Assembly: GCA_011947345.1 (NCBI GenBank)
Contig: JAAVTG010001033.1
Span: forward strand, 1-48,899
From: Phytophthora quininea
Lineage: Eukaryota; Oomycota; Peronosporomycetes; Peronosporales; Peronosporaceae
Length of the DNA: 48,899 nt
Direction: 5' to 3'
The translations under genes and the position numbers were made by a program. Below are positions 30,074 through 41,755 of the stretch, one piece after another (within the stretch, counting starts at the first letter, position 1; each line of letters opens with the position of its first letter). The notes under the pieces were generated by a model. The model searched no databases and was not told the DNA's origin. It saw only the letters and a list, made by a program, of their open reading frames with translations.

Positions 30074-32125
30074 TCAGAGCGCTTTGCCGTTGTACACGAG
30101 CTGGTTGATCTTCTCTGGCAGTAGCTCGCACATTTCCGTGCAGATGGCGATCTCGCTCTCGAAGCTGCGCTTCAACTCTTGGCTTTGAGTTGCTTGCTTG
30201 TGCTCGTACTTCCGAACGAGTTCAATCACAGCCTCGTGGTAAGCAAGAGCCTGCTTCCAGTACCCGACTGTCTTTGCTGTGTCCGATAGCACAATCTTGC
30301 CACAGGCATGGGCGAGACCAAAGTACCCGAGCAATAGCGTGCGGAATTCCTTTGGCGACAGGGCATCGCCAGGAGGGAGCTGCACTTGTTTCCCTCCTGA
30401 CAGAACAGCTTTCCGTCGAGGGTCTTCGCTGCCGCTACCTTCCTGCTCCGAGGAAGGGTAGTAGAGCAGCAGAAATTGCTGGTAGCAGTGGATTGCCTTC
30501 AGCTCATACGCCATGGCCTTCTCTCCTGCCTCTTTGCTTTGCTTCAGCTCGAAAATGTCGGCATTGACCTCAGCACATTCGTAGTACAGCTCCTGCAGCA
30601 GGTCACTGAAAGCACGCTCATTCAGCGTGTCGCCTAGCAGCGGTGACAACAAAGCCACTCGGCGTCTTTGCATCGCAACACGACGTCCTCGAGCATCTTC
30701 GAACGGAAGTAGCCGCTTGTAAAGAGCGCTCTCCCGCTGCAAGAGCCGCACGTGCTGCGTCACAAACCCGTCCAAGACGAAGACTTTTCTAGCGCGAGTG
30801 CAGGCAAGAAGCCCCATCTTGAACACGGCGCGAGCTTGGTCAAACGTCTCCACGCTGGCTGCTGGCACGAATTCCATGCCGAACCCTGCTGCATTGTCAG
30901 CCTCAGCCTTCTCGTCGGATCTCTGGTTGCTAGGAGATGTCACAGCCAACTTTGCTAGCGTCGCTTCCATGCTGTTTGGGCAAGGCAACACACCAGCAGT
31001 TTCTGGGATGAGGTACCCTTCTAACTGCATCCCTGCGAGCTGGAGAGTGAGCACATGCAGACGACTCCACGTAGAGTAGATCTCGGCCACTAGCATCTCC
31101 TGCTCTTCGTTTTCCTCATCTCCTTCAGATCCATGGTGGAGCAGCATATACTCACTCGCTTTCAGGCACGTCGCCGCATCTTTGGGGTTTTCAGTATCCA
31201 AGTAGAATTCTACCAACTTTAGTGCATTACGCACCCACTCATGAGCACCTACAAAGCGAGAATTGTCACCTCGTTCTGCAGCATTCACGCACTGCAACAA
31301 CTGCAGCTCTAGCGTCGACAGACAATACTTGGCGGATTCATCGGCCATGCTCAGCGTTCCATACACTTGCGCCAGGAAAAAGTGCGTGTGGGTCTGTGCC
31401 GTCGCCAGCAGCGCATCGTGCGTTTCCGTCTTTTCACACAGCTTTTGTCCTGCCGCGAGGTAGCAGAGTGCTCGCAACGGCCGCGAACGGTTCGACCAGA
31501 GCACTCCCAGCTGATTCAGCAGCTCCATCACGTACACTGCGTAGGTTTCGTGCTCAGAAGAGATCTGGACGTTGGGAAGATCGCCGAGCAGCTTCGGAAC
31601 TGCATTTTTGATCGCCGATTGAGTTTGCGAGCCGTCATCAGCTGTAATTGCCGTCGTGTATTTCACCAGCTCTGGAACGAAAAAATTGCCAGCTTCTTCT
31701 AGCACAGGCTGCGCATCTAACAGAGCAATCAACAATGGGCACGAGGACAACTTTATATAGTAGAATGAAATATAATACGTACGATGCGGCTCTTCCACTG
31801 CCAAGTACGTGGCCCCGAGTCTCGCAGCAGCACACGCATTCTCCTACGAAATAAATATGAATAAATATATCGCGTATCAAGACTTCCAACTCGACCTACC
31901 GCTGGACTGAGATTTGTCGTCCGCAGCTTCTGCAGAATCTCCACCACTCGATACTGCGCCGCGTAGGGCGTCGTCTCCGGCACGTCCTCCTAAAGCAACG
32001 ATTGTATCGTTAAACCCTCCTTAAAAGAAACGAAACCCGGGCCAATTTCCCTCTCCTGGCCAACGTACCAGCGCCATCTCCTCCAGCCTCTGCATCAACG
32101 CGTGGAACTCCTCGGGCAGCTCCAT
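30074..32125 (-). CDS. KIFBP: KIF-binding protein (KBP) homologue, three exons, intact
   Basis: This is a TPR-like helical protein that in animals binds kinesin motor domains and regulates microtubule-based transport. Exons on the minus strand: 32125-32069 (begins MELPEEFHALM), 31989-31900 and 31843-30074, with GT-AG introns of 79 and 56 nt. Together they encode about 638 aa, close to the animal protein (621 aa). The conserved N-terminal repeats appear as ENACAAARLGATYLAVEEPH and the large KBP_C domain follows (SAKYCLSTLELQL, FYLDTENPKDAATCLKASEYML). No frameshift is needed. It is tail to tail with MCM2 (63 bases apart) and head to head with the coiled-coil gene. Confidence 0.8.
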
Positions 32126-32227
32126 CGTCACCTTCCCGAAGCGGTATCCTCGAAAAATAAGACATTTCCACAAAATTATAATAATCAGATTATAATTTCG
32201 CTTTTATACGCCAGTCAGCAAAAAACT
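32126..32227. promoter_or_regulatory. Shared divergent promoter, KBP and coiled-coil gene
   Basis: Only 102 bases separate the two start codons. The interval is AT-rich (AATTATAATAATCAGATTATAATTT) and contains an inverted repeat around ATTATAAT. Short divergent promoters are common in oomycetes. Confidence 0.45.
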
Positions 32228-34104
32228 ATGTGGTCCCCAGACGCCGCCGGCGACCTGTTCCCGCGCCGCCCACGCCGCTCCAGCGGCAATTCCAGCCAGC
32301 AGCAGCGTCGCTCCAGCGCCTCCAGTCAGCTGTGGGCGTTCCCACCAAGTTCCGCGGGCTTCGCAGGCCCCAGCGCCGACTTTAGCGACGCTCAAGACAA
32401 TAAACCTCAGAACCATGGACTGATTGGGTCCTATGCCAACACAGAGGGACTGGGGGCGTATGCCAATGCTGAGGGAACGGCCAGGATGCTCTGGAATCGA
32501 CCCGAGAGAGAGGAAGAAGAGCGAGAAGAAGAAGCCTTGCCGTCTTATCTGAGCTATCTACAAGCACCAACGGATGCAACAACAGTGGCGGCTCCTGCGA
32601 CTTTAGTGGGGACGAGTATTCCTATTGAGAGGGAGAGTCAAATGGAGACAAAAAGCAAAGAATTGGCCAGAGCGCTGCAGGATTTCATTGCAGTGCAGAT
32701 GGGACAGAGCGGGGCTGCAGTTGGTAGCAACGTAGTAGGAGGCTGCAGCTGCGAACGACGAGTGATGGAGTTGGAGAGGCAGATGCAGACTCTACAGGCT
32801 GCAAAGACGGAGAGTGCAGCGACTGCGACTGAGGATGCTAATAGTGCCCTTGGAGACAGGGTGTCGACGCTGGAAGGACGACAAAGTGCGTTCCAGTCGC
32901 AGTTGGCCCAGATCTCCAAAGTGTTGGGAGTACCTGTGGGCAAACACGGCAAGAGCAGTCAGCTCAAGACGTTGGTACAGACACTGCGGGAGGAGATTGA
33001 TGCCAAAGTGCAAGCAGCGATAGCTGAGGTGGAGGCTTCGTGTGTAGCCACTGCAAAGAAGCACGCAGAGGAACTGATTGCTGAAGCGGCAGCTTCGTCC
33101 TCATCTCCTGCGGGGAGTCGTCGACGCCCTCTGAGCCCAAAGACCACAAGAAGCAAGTGGACGGGGACTCTGACTCTGTGTCGGGCCTTCCGTTCTCTGC
33201 AGTTTTGAATGCGTTGGCAGAAGAACACGAGGCGTCGTTGACGAGACTCAGCACCCATTTCGATGAGCGCTTGCGACTCGAAGGCTCCCAACGTGTGGCG
33301 CTCGAAGGGCGAGTGCGAGCACGACTTGGCGAGCTGGAGGAGTGGATACAGCAAGTTGAAGGCGAGCTGGGTGGCTCTCATTTTGAAGCTGTAGGCGGTG
33401 CTGCTAGCTCCTCTTCTATCGCTGCAATAACCGACGAGCTGAACAAACTCCAGACTCAAATGGCCCATTTGGAGCAGTCCTGGACACAGCAAAGTCGAGA
33501 GGCAGAAGAACTGTCAAAGAAACTGGCCAAACTGCCAAGCTCGGATGAGTTGAAGGCCAACATGGAGAGACAAGTGAGCGAGCTAGCCGCTCTTCGAGAA
33601 AACGTAGCTAGTGTAGAGACTGTAGCATCAACGACACGGGAGGAGACCCAGTCGGCGGCTCGGACGTCTCAAGGTCTGAAATTGATCGTGGAGAAGCTCG
33701 TTCGAGACACTGGCTCTGCTGAGGAGCTGCTTCAGCAGTATGTGAGCACCATCACACACCAAGTCGCCAGCGTAACGCGTCAGTACGTGTCTGTGCGTAT
33801 TCGAGACAACAACCGTCTGCTAGACGCCACCTTGCGCGCTCGGGTGCCTGACTACGTGGCGAACGAGAGCGAGAGCTTCTTGCTGGTTCGTCCAGAGGCC
33901 AAGAAGGAAGGAGACGTGCATGCGAATCACGACGCTGCTGGACCTGATGGGACGTTCAGTTTTGTGCTGCGTGAGGACGACGAGGACGGAATTCGACGCT
34001 TGCTCAACGCCCAACAGCCTCCCAAGCCCAGTACCATCGGCACCACCATTAGCTCGGACGCTAGTGCTGTTGCTGCTGCTGCGGGCGCGTCGTCGTCGGC
34101 GTAA
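32228..34104 (+). CDS. Coiled-coil protein, about 625 aa, unknown function (one frameshift)
   Basis: The N-terminus is disordered and Ser/Arg/Gln-rich, with two near-repeats (IGSYANTEGLG and LGAYANAEGTA). Several long heptad regions follow (RRVMELERQMQTLQAAK, SALGDRVSTLEGRQSAF, LQTQMAHLEQSW), and the end is Ala/Ser-rich. There is no membrane segment or enzymatic motif. The frame shifts at CCC 33127-33129, where one base appears missing; total length then fits 625 aa. The protein may be a cytoskeletal or centrosomal scaffold by composition, but no family was recognised. It is head to head with the KBP gene. Confidence 0.65.
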
Positions 34105-34652
34105 GGAGGCCAAAAATAAAGATATCGTCAAGATAAAAGCACCTGCCGTCATCCTGTTAAATCCTGACAGCTGGTACTTCCTCGAGGTTTGCATTCCAAC
34201 CGAGTGGGCTGCAGTGGAAAAGATGTAGTAGTACAAGTAGTAGCACATGTCGATAAAGACCATCATCGCCTTCTTGCCGCTCGTCTGGGATAACCCGTGC
34301 ATGAGCTAACGAGCAACACTATGATCGCAAGAGTCAGCGCCGTTTCATATCTTGCCTTTGGCAAAAAAGCATAGAGCTCGTAGTTTCAGCTGCAACACAA
34401 ACAACAGACTGGTGGTGGGCTCGAACACGCGCTGACTTTCCCTGTTGGAGAACTACCTCACTTGATCGATCAGCAAGCTCGTGCTTGCCGAAGGGAGGCC
34501 AGTTCCGGTTCGTTTCCGGATGACTCACGAGAAACTGTTAAAAAATGGCCGTTGAACAAAGTTCGTCAGACATGTACCGAATCAAACCAAGCCTGTGGGT
34601 GAGCGAGGCCTGTTGAGCAACGCATGGCAATCTGCGAATCTGCGAGGCGTCG
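34105..34652. other. Intergenic with a possible small minus-strand membrane protein
   Basis: On the minus strand, short pieces (VSHPETNRNWPPFGKH, then YETALTLAIIVLLVSS, then KKAMMVFIDMCYYLYYY) look protein-like and are separated by an intron-like GTGAGG...TTGCAG gap (34470-34395). They may be exons of a small membrane protein that is broken by indels. No family was recognised and no start is assigned. Confidence 0.3.
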
Positions 34653-34913
34653 TTGCAGGGTTTGCTACAGCTCAGTAGAGGGCTCTACTCACTGCGCATT
34701 TCGTCGCCGTCTCTCCGGAGCCTGTCCAGCAGTATCCGGTCGCTCCACAGACACCCAGCATCCGGTCCCGGTCGCGCCGTGAAATCGTTTTTGCCCCGTT
34801 TGATTCCAACGGCATACAAACGCCCAGTGGCAGCTTGCAGCCGCGCTCTGCTCACTTTGGAAACGGTGCAGCACAGCGCAGGTCTCCGGTATCTACCCAA
34901 GCGCCACCGCGCC

Positions 34914-36077
34914 ATGAACCAGTTCTTCGATTCGAGTCCGACGTTGCCCGGACTGTCGGCGATGTTGCATCCGAGCAACTATCAACTATCCCCCAGAGAC
35001 GCAGTCGGGTACACGCCCTTGGCCGCGTCCAAGCTCTACAACGCAGAGTACATGCACCCCAACCGGAGCAGACCGGCAGCAGTCTCTGCAGAAGCCTCCG
35101 AGAGTCTCACTCGACCGACTAAAGTCGCCTCGATCAGTAAGAACCCCAAGAACTCGCGCTACTTGCGGGAAATGGACCGCCGCGAGATCCTCACGCGGAT
35201 CGCCAAAGGCGAGAAGCAATCAGCACTGGCCAAGGAGTTCAACGTCAGTCGAGCGGCCATTTGCAACCTGAACAAACACCGAGACGAAGTGCTGCGTCGC
35301 AAAGACGGCAACCCGATGGCCAAACACCCAAAGAAGCCTCGATCCAAGAGCAACCTCATGAAAAGCAAGACCGAGGAAGTTCCAGCACGCAACGGCGTGT
35401 ACGAGGTCAAATCTCGAGCGGTGGCTCTGCTACTCACCACTCTGAAGAAGAAACACGCGACGGTCAGCGAGTTCCGGCGGTCTAGCGATCGATTGATGAG
35501 ACTGATCCTGGAGGAAGCTCTGGCCCACGTGCCGATCAAGACGGTCGACCTTTTCCTCTCGAATCGAGTTCAGACGAGTGGCGTGGCCTTGGAGCATCCG
35601 CCCTGTGCTATCTCAATGGAACCGGCGGGCTGCCCCATGCTCGACTTGTTCCATCAGATGGAGCCCCACCAACCCACAGCGTACGTGAGCTTTGGCGACA
35701 TTGCAGTGTCGCCCGGTGATTCTCCATCGGATGTGCAGGTGAAGCTCTACGACGCGAGACTGCCCAGCACGCTCAACTTCCACAACGTGTTTGTTGTGGA
35801 CCACGTGGTCACGTCGGCCGAGCTTGTGGTCACTGTGGTGCGACGACTGCAAGAACGTGGCGCAGTGGAAGCGATGATTTCGCTGGTGGCGCTAGTAGCG
35901 ACGGCCGACGCGGTGGAGAAATTGCGCGCTGCTTTACCAGAGCTGAAGATTGTGGTGGCGCAAATTGATCACGGCGACGATATGTTGACGACCACGGCGT
36001 CTGCATCGACGACGGACATGATTTTGGATCGGATGGACCAGGTTTACCATGTCCACATGCCGGCCAGTGCGTATTAG
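34914..36077 (+). CDS. psq-type HTH fused to a degenerate uracil phosphoribosyltransferase domain
   Basis: The 387-aa protein (start at the first in-frame ATG, 34914) begins with a short disordered region. It then carries a helix-turn-helix (REILTRIAKGEKQ, LAKEFNVSRAAICNLNKHR), as in psq/CENP-B-type DNA-binding domains. The C-terminal 210 residues follow the uracil phosphoribosyltransferase fold (MRLILEEALAHVPIKTV, NFHNVFVVDHVVTSAEL, GAVEAMISLVALVATADAVE, PELKIVVAQID). The PRPP-binding loop, DPMLATGG in active enzymes, is here VDHVVTSA, so catalysis is unlikely. A DNA-binding regulator that senses a nucleotide ligand is a reasonable idea. The frame is open farther upstream to 34653 but only from a non-ATG codon. 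Confidence 0.72.
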   Translation: MNQFFDSSPTLPGLSAMLHPSNYQLSPRDAVGYTPLAASKLYNAEYMHPNRSRPAAVSAEASESLTRPTKVASISKNPKNSRYLREMDRREILTRIAKGEKQSALAKEFNVSRAAICNLNKHRDEVLRRKDGNPMAKHPKKPRSKSNLMKSKTEEVPARNGVYEVKSRAVALLLTTLKKKHATVSEFRRSSDRLMRLILEEALAHVPIKTVDLFLSNRVQTSGVALEHPPCAISMEPAGCPMLDLFHQMEPHQPTAYVSFGDIAVSPGDSPSDVQVKLYDARLPSTLNFHNVFVVDHVVTSAELVVTVVRRLQERGAVEAMISLVALVATADAVEKLRAALPELKIVVAQIDHGDDMLTTTASASTTDMILDRMDQVYHVHMPASAY

Positions 36078-36698
36078 GACAAGAAATGCGAGCTGTTGGC
36101 TCGCAGTGGGTGTATTATGTTGAAATGGATGTATGCTACTATCAATGAGATGGTCGATGAACACTCGATACGATTTTGGTCGAATGTTCAGCAAGACGAC
36201 CATCATGCAGCACACCACTTGCGTTCAGGTGACTCAATTGCTTACCCTTTCATCTCCAGCACAAGAGTCCATATTGATGGAGTTGAAAGTCCAATGTGCT
36301 CAAGCTCACCGTCCCAATACAGCTAGCATCCTTCCTTTTAAGAGCTGCATCACTCCTTGGGCCCGGGATTTTGTTGGGCCATCTTCTGCAACTCGCTGAC
36401 GCACTATCAAAACACACTGCCACATCGAAACTACACACGAGAGATTCCCGCGGTGGTCGTTCTGGTGGATATAGCAGGTGGTAGAGGATTCTTGGAGTAG
36501 TAAAGGTGATCAGGAGGCAACGTTTTGATCACTGCTGTCACTTTGCTCCACGATTGCAAAGTCTTTGGCAGATGATCCGCTTAACAGGCTTCACACGATG
36601 AACAACTTGATCGGCATCCACCTGGAGTCAGTTGATTCTTCACAACTGTTGCCGATACGTGGACATAGATAAAAGCGCTATCATCTTCGCTGTTCAGT
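36078..36698. other. Intergenic, convergent spacer
   Basis: About 620 bases between the 3' ends of the HTH-UPRT gene and the basic-repeat gene. Short ORFs occur on both strands without recognisable content. Confidence 0.5.
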
Positions 36699-37630
36699 TC
36701 ATCGCTCCTGCTGCTCAGAGGGAAGCGTCAGTGATGCGTATAAAGATTGCAGCTGCCTCCCCAGTCCTGCTTGTTGTTGCTGTAGCTGCTGGTTTCGATT
36801 TTGAAGATCGCCCGACAATAGCGGGAAGGTCGACGACAACGACGACATGGAGCTGCTCGAAGTCGTCGGTAGCGGTGGTGAAGCTGGACCGTCCGACACA
36901 ACTGTACCAGCTGAACTGTGAGACCCGGACGCAGTGTCAGCCTGCTGAGATAGCAGTTTCTGCTGCTTTTTGTTCTCGTATCGGCGACGACAGCGTTCCC
37001 GTTCTTTCATCCGCTGCTCTTCAGACGCGTTTTTGCGTCTCTTTCGACTGCGTTCTGCCTCTCTTTGGCGTTGTTCGTCTGTCGCATGAAGACGTCTCTC
37101 ACGCGAACGCTTCATTTCTCGTTCGCGAGCTTCAGGTGAGGCTTCCGCTCGACGTTTGCGGCTTCGAACACGCTCACCAGCATCCTGCTTTTTCGAGCTC
37201 GTCGTTCTGCATCTCCTTGTCGTTGCGCAGGGGTTTGTTGCTCTCGCCGCCGCTTACTGCGTTGCGCCTCAGCCTGTCTTGCCTCAGGAGTGGCTCGCAG
37301 CCGGCGAAGGCGACTCCGTTCAGCTTCGTGTTGCCTCTGCATTGATGGCGACGTCCCCGTCTCACTACTCGAGCCTGACGACCCCGCCAGAACAAATGCT
37401 GCTGAAGCAATCGCAAAGGCAGTGCCATCGCTCTGTGTATTAGTTGCCCAATCTCCAGCCAGGCCAAAGCCGCTTGGTGGCGACAGGCCCGCTGCTCTCG
37501 GATGACCCGCAAAGCTGTCGATCGCAGGCGCCGAGCGCATAAAGTCGTTGTAGGCTGCTACATGACTTTGTCGGAGATGCACAAAGGCCTGCCGTCGCCC
37601 CAGTTCGTTCGGCTCGAACGCGTGGGGCAT
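36699..37630 (-). CDS. Basic tandem-repeat (STPR-like) protein (one frameshift)
   Basis: The protein carries tandem basic repeats of about 19 residues. The best units read ATPEARQAEAQRSKRRREQ, ASPEAREREMKRSRERRLH, ATDEQRQREAERSRKRRKN and ASEEQRMKERERCRRRYEN. The pattern (A-T/S-x-E-x-R...R-S-R-x-R-R) resembles the STPR-type nucleic-acid-binding repeat found in FMBP-1, although that repeat is 23 residues. It ends in a Ser- and Gln-rich tail. The frame breaks at the A5/T5 run 37189-37193, where one base is missing; beyond it the repeats resume at once. The first in-frame ATG is at 37630, but open frame continues upstream and may join the zinc-finger exons. Confidence 0.6.
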
Positions 37631-37721
37631 GTCACTTGACTTTCGAGCACTCGTGCAGCTGGAAGTAGGCAAAATATCGTCAGCTACAACAGAAAATATT
37701 GGTCAACAAGAAGCTTCAACT

Positions 37722-38255
37722 TTACAGTCGACAGGACCAGCACTCGCGCTCTGCGATCTCGCCCCACTTGTTGTCCTGCATGGAAATCTTTAACAAAACG
37801 TTAAGTAAACATAAAACATAAAAACAATACGTATCATCTCGGCAAACTCACCATGCGTTTTTCAGTCGATTTGAGCTGCCCGAACCAGGCCATGGCATCT
37901 TTCTTCCGTCGCGGGCCGAACCGCACTCGTTGGTTCTCCTCCTCCGAGCAGCCGTTGAAGCGGTACAGCACGTTCTTCAAATGACACGTCTTGAAGTGCG
38001 TCACGAAATACCTGTAAGAAATCAATAAAATAAATATTTTGTTTGCTACAAACGTTTGGCAAAGCAGTCGTCACCTCGGATGCCGTAGAAAGTCAAAGAA
38101 AAGTTTTCGTTGCACTGCTCGCAGCGGATGAGGTTGGCTCGATGCGGTCGAAGTGCGCGTCGATGGGCAGCGCCGCAGCGGTCGCAGGCGTCTGCATGGC
38201 TGCGGGGATCTCTCCAAGTGGGGAGCGGGAAGCCGAAGCCTAGCGAGTTCCGCAT
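37722..38255 (-). CDS. Small zinc-finger protein, three exons (one frameshift)
   Basis: Exon 1 (38255 to about 38092) has CDRC and CEQC pairs. It ends in LRHPR after one T is restored in the run 38099-38102. Exon 2 (38011-37852) reads YFVTHFKTCHLKN with FNGCSEEE and ends at KRM. Exon 3 (37775-37722) reads DNKWGEIAERECWSCRL then stop, or continues into the basic-repeat gene through another short intron. Introns begin GTGACG and GTGAGT and end ACAG and GCAG. The Cys/His spacing suggests a zinc-binding, probably DNA-binding, region. Confidence 0.5.
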
Positions 38256-38264
38256 GAAGCCCAC

Positions 38265-38681
38265 CGAGTTCCGCTAGTTGGTCAAGTTTTCCACTTGACG
38301 AGTGGCACAATCATTATGGGCAGCATAACAATACAATCCTCAGAGTGTTGTGCTGCATTTCTTTACCAACATAAACCAGAGTGAGGCTTTCACAATGGTC
38401 GCTGCTTGATAAACTGGCAGCAGCACGTCGAAAGTCGACGAACGTTGGCCGTCTTTCCTGAAGAAGTGCCTCATTTCAACGTGGCTCTAGAGTTTGGCAT
38501 CGCTGGCATGTTGCAGTGGCCATCAAAGCCCTTGCTTGCTCGAATACCCATATCGACGTATACCTTATCCAGTAGTTTCTTCCCGCGACAGGCACAAGAA
38601 GTTCACGAGCTTGCGCGTCCTCAAAGAGATTCCGAACAGCACTTTTCCTCCACTGAAAATAATGCCAAATACGTTGAAGCC
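38265..38681. other. Intergenic, upstream of zinc-finger gene
   Basis: No supported gene. The plus-strand frame 38406-38726 overlaps the last exon of the membrane protein and is taken as a shadow. Confidence 0.5.
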
Positions 38682-40530
38682 TTAGCCTTTCAGCCAGGAA
38701 AACTTGAAGCTGAAATCGGCACCTGAAAGCAAACGTTGGTAGGTGTCAGCTACCACAAACAAAGCACACTCCTCTGAGCTTGCTACAACTCACCGTTGTG
38801 CTCCAACGAATTCTGAATCGTGTAGCATATCCAGAGGAACAGGTTCGACTGCACCATTCTCCAACTCTTATCCAACACGAAGGAAAGCAGGTGCAGCATC
38901 GAAATGCCGAGCATCCGCTGGATCAAGTACCCAAAGATGAACATCAAAAGTAGCTCGAGAAATCCATACATGATCACACTGCCGAGTTTGTCTCCTGGAC
39001 CCGAGTCGACGAACGACTGGATTTCAGGGTAGAAGTCGCGATTCGGAAAGTAAAACATTCCCAGCGTGTACATGGCTGCACAATACACACGAAATTGTCA
39101 GCAGCTGAATCGATAAGCTCAAGAAAGATGCTACTTACTGTAGATAAAGGGGACGATGACTTTGGTGTACACGACAAGGATGATGAATTCTGTCGTAAAG
39201 AGCACTCGCGCGCTCTTCTGGACAAATTGCTTCCGCTCTTTCGGCGAAAAATATTGTCGATGGCCTTGGTTGCTTGAAGCAGCTGTAAAGAAGACTTGGC
39301 AGACACAGGTGGTGTAGGAGGCGACACGTTGGCCGGCTCGACGGGAATTATTTGCCTCCCAACTGAAATGGAATATCGATGTGAGCGGATATCTGCTACT
39401 GTAATACCTCCCAAGCGCTTTAGAGTCGAAAAGGAGCTGTAGCGACGTTGAGCTAGACTTTCGAGAGCTTCGGGGTCCTTTTCAATGATGTGCAACGCAA
39501 TGGCGACAAAATCTGCAGCTTTCAACGGATGCCCTGGCGGTATTTTCCGTCGTAAAGTATTGACTCCTCGCATGAGATCGGTGATGTCCGACACGGACAC
39601 CCCGCCGAGGACGACATCCAGCGCAACCATTTGCAAGGTGGTGATAACGGACCGAGAGTTTTGCATCGTGCTAGACACGTACAGCGCGTTGAAAACGTCC
39701 ACGTTGAAGATCATAATCTGCGGCATCAAGTCATATTTTCTCTCTAGGCAGAAGCTGATCCAGTTCTTGGCAATAATTTTGATGACAGGAAGCAACAGCA
39801 CATAAAACTTTTGCTCTAGTGTTCCCACTTGAATGAAGCCGTAGAGATAAGCAGGATAGACAAATGTCAGCAACACTTGCAAAATAAGTACCACGATGGC
39901 CTGCAACAACTCCCTCAGTAGCGCTGGATCTCGTCGCAGTACGCGACCGAAAAATACCACGAAGCAAATCACCAAACAGACAAACCACACTGGAACCCCA
40001 CGACCAAAGCGAACGGAAGAGGGAACCCAATAAGACTGGACATAGCCACCATAAATCCAATTGTACCGGCACTTGAGAGTATGGGCATTGCAACCACTTG
40101 GAAGGAGTTAATGTGCAGACCAGGCACGCTGATTCGAAATTGCTCCAGGATCACACGCGTCATGAGCGCGATCGTTAAGAAATCTCGACCCCAAAACAAG
40201 AAATTTGCAGCTGAACCAGCTGTAGGCGATGCCAATGGGGCGGCATCGATCAATGTGAGGATAAACAAGCATGGGAATGGCGACACAATACTGACGAGAA
40301 TCGCCCGTCCACGAGAAGTTGTGCGACTGTAGTTGAGTAGATGGCGCATCCGTTCGGCTGAGTAGTGACCGCGAAGTTCTGCCTGGAAAGTCGACATGAA
40401 TTTGTGCGCTCGGCGCACGACATACCGAACGTCTTCCTGCATTGGATTCTCCAGTAACCTCGCGTTGCGTCAATAATGCGTTAGACTGCGGATGGACGAT
40501 CGACCTGGTGAATGAATATATAGGTGTCAA
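38682..40530 (-). CDS. Multi-pass oomycete membrane protein, multi-exon (two or more frameshifts)
   Basis: The protein has about eight or nine helices (for example GRAILVSIVSPFPCLFILTL, WFVCLVICFVVFFG, LLQAIVVLILQVLLTFVYPA, FIILVVYTKVIVPFIY). A soluble loop has helical segments (DITDLMRGVNTLRRKIPPG). 3' exons are clear: one ending at 39139, then 39075-38793, then 38722-38682, which ends FSFKFSWLKG. Introns are 63 and 70 nt. Frames shift at cccc 39996-39999 and at the A run 39247-39251, each explained by one missing base. Upstream coding probably continues beyond an intron near 40520-40560. The family is widespread in oomycetes, but its role is unknown. Confidence 0.6.
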
Positions 40531-41095
40531 AATAGCATAGACTCACCCACGGCGTATATTGCTGGTTTGGCAAAGTGAAACACACCTAGAACCAACAAAG
40601 GCCAGTGCAGCGGCACGATGATTCGATGTCCGAATCGAGCCATTCGTTCGTAAACACGCAGTCTTACACAATGATGAAGTTCATGGTACGTCGAGCTAGT
40701 CGAGCTGCAATTGACACTCGAACACCTTCAACGGGATGTTTGCGGCTGAGGAGAAGACTTGACGCACACGAAGATGTTGGTGGTGATTCTTGGATCCACA
40801 CGCCGTTGAACATGCCTTGCAGCGTCCACGACTTCGCCTGCTTGGCCTCTCGGTATTGTCGAAGAGGTTTGACGCTTCATCATCTCATGAAGCTGACGCC
40901 CTGCGTCAGCTTCGTATTGCTACAGAACGCGTTTATCTTGCATCCGGCTCCAGGCACCATCAACTAACGATTGACTACCCATGCTGCTGTACTTTAGACT
41001 TCACTTCGCAAACGATATTCTAATTGTCTCGTTCTTTCAACCAACGATTGACTACTTCCGCCCCCTAACCAACAGCTCACAACGCAAGAAAGACA

Positions 41096-41700
41096 ATGAC
41101 CACACGCGAGCCTTCTCCTTAGGTATTGCGAGTTCTGGAAGCAAGCGGCGCCTCCGTCCACATATGGCCGGGAGAAGACGCACAAGAAGAAGTGAACACG
41201 GCCGACCTGCCTGGTGTGGGCACGCCTTCGTGGGAGGTATACCAAGACTGGGCCTGCAAGCAGAAGGACTGCCAGCCAGGGATCATGCTTCAGTTCGGGC
41301 CCACGTCGACGGTCGAGGCGGCGGGGAGGGTCCCCCACGAAATCTCGTCATGAAAATCTACAAGGAAGCAGAGAGCATTGTGGCCCACTTGGCACCTCTC
41401 TGCACTGACGATTTCGTCAACGGAGTGCCGCCGCAGATCCCTGGCCCGCTGAAGCACACGGAGCTGATGCAATACATGTCTGTTCGCGTGGCCGTGACAA
41501 CGATGATCACCGCCATCTCGGACCCGGGGAGCTGTACCCGACCATCGACACGCTGCCTGAGGGCAACTACATTTGCCGTGTCGTTGCCACTGGAGAGCGG
41601 CGGTGGTCTGCGTGCCAATCTTCTGAGCTCCGCAAGCGTAGAACGTCAACTCACCTTCAACATTGCACCTAACTACAAAAGAATCTACAAACTTGTTTGT
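41096..41700 (+). CDS. Uncharacterised oomycete protein (several frameshifts)
   Basis: Pieces in different frames form a plausible protein: TTREPSP, then VLEASGASVHIWPGEDAQEE, then VMKIYKEAESIVAHLAPL, then LMQYMSVRVAVTTMITA, and an end in LPEGNYICRVVATGE. One break lies at the GGGG at 41526-41529 (one G missing), another near 41335, and an in-frame TAG near 41122. No domain was recognised and no signal peptide is apparent. It is upstream of VPS26 on the same strand. Confidence 0.4.
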
Positions 41701-41755
41701 CCATCTACATAGTTTACATAGTTTATGTTTTACATTCCTCTGATAATCGGAAGCT

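Noticed and set aside
30190..31702. Several plus-strand ORFs inside the KBP gene
   Set aside because: KBP on the minus strand is a single uninterrupted frame with family motifs and consistent splice sites.
31755..31790. A 32-nt GT...AG intron inside the KBP third exon
   Set aside because: It is shorter than the other introns in the window, and the frame reads through without a stop, so it is kept as coding.
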